Assembly (NCBI RefSeq): GCF_964340395.1
Contig: NC_135571.1
Location: 11,606,440 to 11,670,439 of the forward strand
DNA from: Glandiceps talaboti
Lineage: Eukaryota; Hemichordata; Enteropneusta; Spengelidae
Direction: 5' to 3'
DNA: 64,000 bases
In this document: in pieces, positions 56,595-64,000 of the stretch
Layout: each line of letters starts with the position of its first letter
Numbering within the stretch: position 1 is the stretch's first letter
The notes under the pieces: generated by a model
Databases searched by the model: none
What the model saw: the letters and a program-made list of their open reading frames with translations, nothing else
Told to the model about the DNA's origin: nothing
Made by a program: the position numbers and the translations under genes

Positions 56595-59420
56595 TATTCA
56601 ATCAATCATTCAATCAATCAATCAATCAATCATTCAATCAATCAAACAATCAATCCATCAAAAATTTTATAGAGCGTCTGTATCCAATACGAAGTAAAGT
56701 TCAAAGGTTATATATTGAAAATTTTCATGAATATTAAAGTATGTTTTAGGGTTCTTCCTGAAGGCAAGTACAATGTATAAGTTTTACTACTGTAACAAAG
56801 TTTAGAATTCCGGTGAAAAAGGTGTAAAATAAGGTACAGTCCTAGTCAACCATATACAGTCCCAATGTGGGTTGTACTGACTGGAATGATACAACATTTG
56901 ACCATTAGAGGTCATGTGAGCTGCTGTGTAACCAATGTTCACAATTCGTGTTCATGTATGCAGATCTCCTGCTTTCAAAGCTGCTAATGTGTACTATTGT
57001 CACAGAAATTTGACTGTAACAGATCAAGTACAAAGCAGGACCTGGTACATTAAACAAATGACCTGGTATATTTACCAAAACCGTCGTTGTGATAATTTCA
57101 ATGTTTATAAACATATGCTGAAAATGCATCTTTTTAAACTTGAATTCTCTTTGATCTGAAATTTAGTTTTTATGCTTTTTAGGTTTGTTTTGTATTTTAA
57201 GTGGCTCTGATCACTGTCTCTGTGGATATTAGTCGCTATATAAATGAAATTATTATTATTATTTATTATTATTTCTTCCTAGTCAAACTAATTTTTTTAT
57301 AATCAAATGTGAGTTTTAACTTTTACTGACAAAGATTACACAGACAAGACATGCGAGTAACATTTTACTTAAAGTTTTGTAAATCTGTGTGTTCAGATCT
57401 CCCTACAGTTCTTACTACACCATGCACAAGCCAAGTTATTGTCTTTGAACAGAAAATATGGAATTTATACCTTGGTCGTTCTTCGTCACAACTATGTGTC
57501 AAAACATTCCAAATCGTCATTATTTTTGCCAATATTTCATAAATCATACTTTCAAGAGGTTGTATAATTATATTATTCTCCAATATTTTTCTTCATTTTT
57601 CTGCATTCAACTGGAAAATACTTGTGACCTAAGGGTTTCTCACCACTCGTCTACTGATTCATAGTGACAAAACCCCTTAGAAGGGACAAGTGAATTGTGT
57701 GCAACTTAAGGGGACAACAGCAACATCAACAAAGGGTCAGATGTGGGAAGGCGGCCCCAGAACAACAAAATCGAACACAAAGGACACTAAAGGAAGGAAA
57801 TAGAGGTAAATAAAGAAATCAAGCTGTATTCACTACATCAGATTTTAATCAGATTGGAAGCGACTTAGCTTTCATCTGACTCAGTACGCCATGCTAAAGC
57901 CATTATCATGTGACCCCTAGTGGAGTCACCTGACAGTAAACTATCGTAAATAGGTGAAAGGTCGCCACTGCAGTTATTATTGAGGTGTTGGTAATATTCT
58001 CAAAATTCAATGATTTGTGTATTTTAGCAGGCTAGTACTTTTCAATTTCTATCTTGTGGAAACGTTCTTTTCTAAATGTTTCTTGATGTGTGAATGCTTA
58101 CCCATCCACCTTGTTCTACTATAAAGTTGGCCATATTTTCTTCTATCAGTTTAACACTGAAGTCTGTTAATTGGCCGATACGTCTCTCTCCTTTCTTAAT
58201 CCAGGCTAGCGCTACATGACGACTGAAATTCAACATTGATGCTATCTGTAAGAATAAAGATTAAAAAATTCATGATGGTGTCATAGTCTGCAATTGAAAA
58301 CCTATAAAGATTTACACCTCAGTGAGGGGAATAGTCAATTTTCCGGTTCCAAGATACATTGTGTGAGAGTACGTTGCTTATGTTAATTGTTACATTAATA
58401 GTCTTGTTTTGTCTTTATTACGTTTGAAATAATATTTTCATTAGGAAATTATGGAAACACATGTTGACGTCTTTGATTATGAGTGATATTATACCACAAA
58501 GACTAAACACCATCAATGACAGAGAGGGATTTTATGGGTGAACCCAGGGTATGGTCAGGTGACAACCATCCCCCTGAGTAGCACATGAAAACCCCTCAGC
58601 GTATACACAATACATGGTATTGTATGGAGAAACGCGCAATGCATCTTGGAACCAGTAACAGATCTACTAGGACGAGTTGCTTGTTGTGAAATGCTTAAAG
58701 GGGAACATCACTCCTAGAAATAAAAGTATGTTCATGATTCCACATCACATAAATTTCATGCGATTACCAAGAAAACACCAAATTGCAACATGGGACTTAG
58801 CAGACATGCATTTGTATTAGAATGCACTGACTTTAGTAGTTGTAGACTGTTAAAGAATGTGGTAGGAAGCACTTAACAACCTGAAAGTTTATATTTGTGC
58901 TAAATGTACACTACTAAAACAGCAAAACAACATGTTTGCTGTAAAAAAAACAAAGTGTAGAAAAATGGATTTTAGCGTAGCCATGAAAACTGTCATCAGC
59001 TTTAGGGAGAGATTACGTTTGAAATAAGTGAACACTATCTGCTGGCCCTTGATTGGCTCCCTCTTGGGTCTCTACCCACAATCATGTGACATTATAAGCC
59101 AGACATGAGCCCAATTAATTTAACTGTGTGCTGAATCACGTCCAACCAGTATTTCTGAAGAGCGCCCTCACTCACCTGGTACCATCCACTTGGAGCAGCT
59201 TCTTTTTCAATCACATCTTTAGCAGCCTCTTTGAAGATATCATAAGTGACTTTTGACTGCGGCAAACCAAGTAGTTTGCTAACAGCTGAATTCAGTTCTT
59301 GTCTCTGCTGATGTTCTTGCATGATTTGGTCACCAATGGCAGCAATACGACTTGCAATCATGGCTTCAGGACTTGGTGGCGGCAACACACCTGGACTACT
59401 TGTCCATAGTCTTGGAGAAG
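52728..59420 (-). CDS. BCL2L13: BCL2L13 (Bcl-rambo) orthologue, C-terminal three exons
   Basis: Minus-strand exons 59420-59176, 58245-58102 and 53486-52728 join in frame (incoming phase 1, then phase 0 twice) to give the last 381 residues. The first has a BH3-like RIAAIGDQIMQEH and a conserved VTYDIFKEAAKD, ending at SGWYQ. The second (48 codons) has a BH1-like NFSRHVALAWIKKG and ends in a BH2-like FIVEQGGW. The third encodes a long acidic, disordered region, a WREL motif and a C-terminal tail anchor STAAALALGVSVGIAAMKKS. The SGW-to-QGGW distance matches human BCL2L13 as I recall it. That protein sits in the outer mitochondrial membrane and acts in apoptosis and mitophagy. WREL lies in the position of its LC3-interacting WQQI. 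N-terminal exons were not found and may lie beyond the window. Confidence 0.87.
53307..53318 (-). other. candidate LC3-interacting motif (WREL) in BCL2L13
   Basis: On the minus strand these 12 bases encode Trp-Arg-Glu-Leu, a W-x-x-L core, within SPSWRELGQ in the disordered region between the Bcl-2 core and the membrane anchor. Human BCL2L13 uses a W-x-x-I motif, also after Ser, for LC3 binding in mitophagy. The match is short; functional equivalence is inferred. Confidence 0.5.
53635..53782. mobile_element. MITE family G, copy 1
   Basis: TTATTCCCCAATATTT at the left and AAATATTGGGGAATAA-type sequence at the right are terminal inverted repeats. Related copies are at 57571-57681 and 59921-60043. 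It lies in the last BCL2L13 intron. Confidence 0.82.
53783..56500. other. last intron of BCL2L13, nothing else coding
   Basis: Loosely repeated phrases (for example GGTGAAAACATGGT with GATAGC) occur at about 54100-55020, suggesting an old degenerate tandem array with ~180-bp spacing. A GTTT microsatellite is at 55898-55929. No exon was recognised. Confidence 0.4.
56510..56720 (-). mobile_element. retroelement 3-prime end with (TGAT)n tail
   Basis: On the minus strand, GGATACAGACGCTCTATAAA leads into about 35 TGAT units (56660 down to 56510). A short GC-richer block, then (G)CGCT-TATAAA, then a tetranucleotide tail is the typical 3-prime end of SINE/LINE pairs. The element is otherwise truncated. 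Confidence 0.55.
56930..57270 (+). mobile_element. possible LINE 3-prime end with (ATT)n tail
   Basis: The frame ending FNVYKHMLKMHLFKLEFSLI resembles the extreme C terminus of LINE ORF2 proteins (..FK..LKTHLF..). It is followed by CTCTGTGGATATTAGTCGCT, ATATAAATG and an ATT-repeat tail (57249-57272). Too short and diverged to name a clade. Confidence 0.45.
57571..57681. mobile_element. MITE family G, copy 2 (right end damaged)
   Basis: Shares TATTATTCTCCAATATTTTT, GGAAAATACTTGTGACCTAA and the TAGTGACAAA block with copies 1 and 3. The right terminal repeat is not recognisable. Confidence 0.75.
58333..58662. mobile_element. MITE family A, copy 3
   Basis: Left terminus AATAGTCAATTTTCCGGTTC; right terminus TGCATCTTGGAACCAGTAAC. 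The interior matches 27838-28161, including ACCCAGGGTATGGTCAGGTG. It lies in the BCL2L13 intron between 58245 and 59176. Confidence 0.87.
58694..58800. repeat. fragment of MITE family E
   Basis: AAAGGGGAACATCACTCCTA and GCGATTACCAAGAAAACACC match the left part of 60592-61027. The remainder is not recognisable. Confidence 0.6.
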
Positions 59421-60591
59421 CTAGACATAGAAAATCATAAAAAAATAACACTACTTTACTAAATGTAGAGTTGCAACATTTGAACAGTTTGTTTTCCAAT
59501 TTCCTTTTTTTTTTAAGGGGGGGGGGGGTTGAAAATGACTAAACTATTGTGTGGCACAGTAAATCAAAAAATGATTATTAATTTAGCAGTGTTTCAACAA
59601 CAATTCATTTTCTGGGTTTTATTTCTTTTTGCCTTTGTTTTATTTTGGGTTTGAAAATGACAACTGGGAATGTATGGAAAGTGAGGTATAATATTATAAT
59701 TTAAAAGAAAATAACATGGAATTCAACAATTTGATAGTCACTGACTCTACTCTGAGTCAACAGTGACAAACCAGGTTAGGAATAAAGTGAATACATTGAG
59801 GCCACATTTTTCTAGTGGAAAGTAAATTTGTATAGGAGTTAACTTGAATCTTCTTTGTCACTGAACGTACAATTGCTTTCGCAATTTTTCTTTGATATTA
59901 CTGGCACTAGTATAATTATGCTATTCTCCAATATTTTTCTTCATTCAGCCGGAAAATACTTGTGACCTAAGAGTTCTGTTTTAAGGCCCCTTAAGTCATT
60001 CATATTTTCCTTGGCTGAATGATGAAAAATACTGGGGAATAACATCTAATTAATAATTTCATGGCAACTGACACTACTGAAGGGCGCCCCCAGTGTCAGG
60101 AGTGGGACCTCACGAAAGGAAGCAAGGGTCAGGAAGGGGTTGGCCACTGTATTGATGTCAGAAACCCATGCAACAAATATGAGAAATATGTATAGAATTT
60201 GTTATTTCCTATTTTCAAAACAACTACCTGTACTACAACTGAGATTAATACAACTTTGATTACCAAATTAATAAAGTTTAGAAAATTTAACTTTTAATTA
60301 GCCAACGTTCAATCATTTCTGTTTCTATCTTACAGTAAAAAAAAAGACGATAGCTTGAGTCATGAGGGGCAGAAAAATTAAAGTAATAATAGAATATGAG
60401 CAAATTGCAATGCCAAGTTCATTTCCCAAAAAGCACTTTATAACGTCTACTCTGATTGGTTAGTTAACAATAGATAAAATACATTTGTTGCCTTTCATAA
60501 TAATAATTAAGTAATTTATGTGAGATATCCAATCAGTAGGAGCCTACTATTGGCTTCATGTTGCCCTCATTTCGTGTGTAGTAAAATTTAC
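59421..60591. other. upstream intron of BCL2L13, no further exon found
   Basis: The acceptor at 59421 (minus strand, CTATGTCTAG) implies at least one more upstream exon. I found none with the N-terminal sequence expected for the family. A poly-G/poly-A run is at about 59504-59528. Confidence 0.4.
59921..60043. mobile_element. MITE family G, copy 3
   Basis: Left CTATTCTCCAATATTTTTCT with CATTCAGCCGGAAAATAC; right GGCTGAATGATGAAAAATAC with TGGGGAATAA. The ends are inverted repeats. Shorter than copy 1. Confidence 0.82.
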
Positions 60592-61027
60592 AGGGGAACA
60601 CCACCCCAGGAAATAAATTTATTTTGATAAACTTTGGGTCCTTGTGAGACATTTTATGATTTCATATCACATGCATTTTGCTTGATTACCAAGAAACTAT
60701 TTTTTCACCTCTACTGTTCTAGTGATGAGACACTGTTGCATCATGGGTTGTAGCACACATGAATATGTATTAGATGAACACTGAATATTCATGACTCATA
60801 AGTGTTCATTACCTTCAGATGAACAGTCATGGACATGTATCATTTATTGCTAACACCCATGACGCAATAGTATACCACCATCCAAAAGAACAACAGAGGT
60901 GATGAATAAGACTTTCAATTTGTGTTTTCTGACAATTGAGCAAAATTCACGATATAAAATCATGAAAATGACATTCCAAAACGTAGTTTATGAAAATACC
61001 TTCATTTCCTGGAGTGGCGTTTCCCTT
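60592..61027. mobile_element. MITE family E with long terminal inverted repeats (436 bp)
   Basis: Left AGGGGAACACCACCCCAGGA; right, in reverse complement, AAGGGAAACGCCACTCCAGG. The inverted similarity extends inward over about 90 bp, including an ATGATTT-ATATC-type block on both sides. No transposase. Fragments of the family lie at 20195-20267 and 58694-58800. Confidence 0.82.
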
Positions 61028-61304
61028 TAAGACAATCTAGGTTAGATCTACTTATTCCAGATTTCTGCTTCACTGTAAGCCACTCATGTGTAAAAGGTGT
61101 ATTTACTATTCATAGCGTGTGTTCATTACAAGCTGGGATTCTGTCTTTTACAGTGTAAACATTACAATTTAACGTGTCAACTACAATCTAAATTAGCCTT
61201 GCATGAAAACCGAGTCTTGCCCAAGTCTCTAGACTTTTGTTTAAATGAATAAAATAAGTAGTTTGAAAATACAACTCTGTACTTTATGATGAAATGATAA
61301 CCAT

Positions 61305-61455
61305 ATGAGACAATATGGAAAACAATGGAAAATATAACTACCTGAACTAGACTTTTACACATGGAAAGAAAATATAAAAAAATAAAATAATAAAAAATCT
61401 ACCTACCCTACCTATTCTAAAATTGAGTGTAATTGGAACCACACAATTTTTTTTA
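61305..61455 (+). repeat. interspersed repeat D, copy 3
   Basis: Contains ATGGAAAACAATGGAAAATA, ACCTGAACTAGAC, CTACCTACCCTACCTATTCT and GTAATTGGAACCACAC. Same family as 13577-13725 and 42838-42962. It continues a minus-strand frame that is not a gene. Confidence 0.75.
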
Positions 61456-61759
61456 GTCCTCATTTGAAATTTTTGCTGGACATAAAATACACACAAAGGA
61501 TGTTTCACATATATTCAAATCATATTAAATAAATTAGAATTCAGGAAAATAAAAACAAACCTGCATGCTATGCCAGAAAGGAATCTCGGTGTTTGATTCT
61601 TGATGGGAAGTATAGGGCAGAGAAAGGCAGAGGTAGGTATTGATGGTATCATGCAAAATTCTCAACTAAAAAAATGGAGACAAAAAAATATAAAAAATAA
61701 GAGTATGCAAATATATTCAAAAGTAAACGATAGCTGTCAATATAGTGCTTATATTTTTT

Positions 61760-62012
61760 TTATGCCAAGTCTTTGTTTGAAACTCAATACATTGCAAACG
61801 ATTAATAAATGTGTAAAATGTTTGTATTGTACGTACAATAACAAACTTTTTACACATATTTTTTAGCTTTTTGCAATGTATTGACTTTCAAACAAAGACT
61901 TTATCAATGTTGTTTCACATTGACTTTTCAAGCAGGAAGCCATGACAAAATTGTTTTATAAATTAAAAATCCAAAATAAATACCCAATCCTCATCCATAT
62001 GGCCATTTTAAT
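61760..62012. mobile_element. MITE family F, copy 2 (left arm missing)
   Basis: Shares the central palindromic part (AAACTCAATACATTGCAAA and its inverse) and the right arm (CAATGTTGTTTCACATTGAC, GGAAGCCATGACAAAATTGT) with 49957-50309. The outer left arm is absent. Confidence 0.8.
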
Positions 62013-62108
62013 TATTTATAGGTGTATCTTTGTGCTACAGCCTGCATTTTTTTAATGTGCATGTCATTCAATAAAGAAGTGCGTTGCACAGAAAACATTC
62101 TACTTACC

Positions 62109-63447
62109 AAATAGCTGTAGAGCTGTGATTGACTGAACCAGTATGTATCACTAGTACCCCCTATAGCTATAGAGCTGTTATTGACTGAACCAGTATGTAT
62201 CACTAGTACCCCCTACATATAATAGCTATAGAGCTCTGATTGACTGAACCAATATGTATCACTAGTACCCCCTACATATAACAGCTATAGAGCTGTTATT
62301 GACTGAACCAGTATGTATCACTAGTACCCCCTACATATAATAGCTATAGAGCTCTGATTGACTGAACCAGTATGTATCACTAGTACCCCCTACATATAAC
62401 AGCTATAGAGCTGTTATTGACTGAACCAGTATGTATCACTAGTACCCCCTACATATAACAGCTATAGAGCTGTTATTGACTGAACCAGTATGTATCACTA
62501 GTACCCCCTACATATAATAGCTATAGAGCTCTGATTGACTGAACCAATATGTATCACTAGTACCCCCTACATATAACAGCTATAGAGCTGTTATTGACTG
62601 AACCAGTATGTATCACTAGTACCCCCTACATATAATAGCTATAGAGCTCTGATTGACTGAACCAGTATGTATCACTAGTACCCCCTACATATAACAGCTA
62701 TAGAGCTGTTATTGACTGAACCAGTATGTATCACTAGTACCCCCTACATATAATAGCTATAGAGCTCTGATTGACTGAACCAGTATGTATCACTAGTACC
62801 CCCTACATATAATAGCTATAGAGCTGTGATTGACTGAACCAGTATGTATCACTAGTACCCCCTACATATAATCTCTACACCCATACATACTGTGATTGAC
62901 TGAACCAGTAGGTATCACTCGTACCCAACATTTAATCTCTACACCCATACATACTGTGATTGACTGAACCAGTATGTTTCACTAGTACCCAACATTTAAT
63001 CTCTACACCCATACATACTGTGATTGACTGAACCAGTATGTATCACTAGTACCCTACATATCATCTCTACACCCATACATGTGATTGACTGAACCAGTAT
63101 GTATCACTAGTACCCTACATTTAATCTCTACACCCATACATACTGTGATTGACTGAACCAGTATGTATCACTAGTACCCTACATTTAATCTCTACACCCA
63201 TACATGTGATTGACTGAACCAGTATGTATCACTAGTACCCTACATTTAATCTCTACACCCATACATGTGATTGACTGAACCAGTATGTATCACTAGTACC
63301 CTACATTTAATCTCTACACCCATACATGTGATTGACTGAACCAGTATGTATCACTAGTACCCCCTACATATAATAGCTATAGTGCTGTGACTGACTGAAC
63401 CAGTATGTATCACTAGTACCCCCTACATTTAATCTCTACACCCATAC
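62109..63447. repeat. 60-bp satellite array, ~22 units in two subfamilies
   Basis: All units share TGATTGACTGAACCAGTATG or TTATTGACTGAACCAGTATG followed by TATCACTAGTACC. Type A units (62109-62870 and one near 63365) carry TAGCTATAGAGCT. Type B units (62870-63360 and the last) carry ATCTCTACACCCATACAT. Within type A, ATAACAG...CTGTTATTG and ATAATAG...CTCTGATTG variants mostly alternate, giving a 120-bp dimer. No coding function. Confidence 0.97.
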
Positions 63448-64000
63448 ACAAATGAATTTATTGTAAAATGCGGGATGGATGGGGAGGAGGAGGTACAGAG
63501 GTCACAAGCCACAATATCAAGTCAGGAGTCAGTCTTGTAGAAAGATCTGAATCTGTGCGCGGAAGGTTGTCGAAGATAAGCCAAAGGATGACAGTGCCTC
63601 TGGTCAGCAAGTCAATGATGGTCAAGGTTTTTCATCGGACATCCCTCCCTCAGGATCACTCATTACGATCCCTTTCTGCATCCCCCCCGGGCCCCCATTA
63701 TAATCACTTCACACCCTCTCTATATCCATTCATCCCTCCAGAATGTTATTGATGATTTATCATATCCTCTCCATTCATCCGATATGCCCCTCTATATTAC
63801 AACTCTCCAAGTCCCCTTTCTGCATACAAAGCCCCCCTCCAGTGTATGATTAATAACCATACTCATCCCATCCCTTCCCTTTCATCTGAATTGCCCCCAC
63901 CATTACACTTACTAAGTTTCCTTTCTACAACCAAAGGCCCCCTCCCCATCCACTCCAATATCATGTTATTGATAACTGTACTCACCACATCCCCTCCTTT
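63448..64000. other. C/T-rich non-coding stretch, no gene recognised
   Basis: Runs of CCCCTCC-type sequence with irregular ~90-bp recurrence of phrases such as TTATTGAT and CATCCC. This suggests a degenerate minisatellite that continues beyond the window. The 94-codon frame at 63468-63752 has no motif. Confidence 0.45.

Noticed and set aside
62109-63447. Regularly spaced array considered as a CRISPR-like locus
   Set aside because: Units are contiguous 60-bp satellite repeats without unique spacers, in animal DNA.
63468-63752. 94-codon frame at the right end of the window
   Set aside because: Low-complexity C/T-rich sequence, no recognisable domain, no splice partner.

Overview
The window is animal nuclear DNA. 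It has interrupted genes with GT-AG introns, very abundant microsatellites, several families of short inverted-repeat transposons, a tRNA-derived SINE and a tandem satellite. The protein content (insulin-like peptide, Reeler domain, ECM1-like repeats, TRIM-NHL protein, a BCL2L13/Bcl-rambo orthologue) fits an invertebrate deuterostome such as amphioxus or a hemichordate. The species cannot be fixed from sequence alone.

Layout. 1-7.4 kb is non-coding, with AAAT/AATC/GATA arrays and two MITE copies. 7.4-8.1 kb holds a two-exon insulin-like peptide gene (+), whose intron carries a decayed copy of the start of its own second exon. 8.1-15.2 kb is non-coding and includes a repeat copy interrupted by a 108-bp element flanked by a perfect 9-bp target-site duplication. 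15.2-29.8 kb is a single 12-exon gene (+), reconstructed here by splice phase. It encodes a secreted protein of about 1402 residues: signal peptide, Reeler domain, two acidic mini-exons, fourteen CC-x(9-10)-C units resembling ECM1 repeats, an acidic linker and a C-terminal anaphylatoxin-like six-cysteine domain. 31.6-32.9 kb and 39.2-40.8 kb hold two paralogous genes (-) for small secreted peptides, with matching exon phases, TATA positions and a duplicated far-upstream block. 43-47.3 kb contains a TRIM2/3-type filamin-NHL protein without RING or B-box (+). 52.7-59.4 kb contains the three C-terminal coding exons of BCL2L13 (-), including BH3/BH1/BH2-like segments, a candidate LC3-interaction motif and a tail anchor; its N-terminal exons were not found. 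62.1-63.4 kb is a 60-bp satellite, partly organised as 120-bp dimers.

The genes do not form an operon or an obvious pathway. They are ordinary neighbouring animal genes: a hormone, an extracellular-matrix-type protein, two secreted peptides, a scaffold protein and a mitochondrial Bcl-2-family protein. The most unusual object is the Reeler / ECM1-like / anaphylatoxin-like protein. Gene models come from reading frames, splice signals and phase only, with no transcripts or searches. Family assignments rest on recognised motifs.
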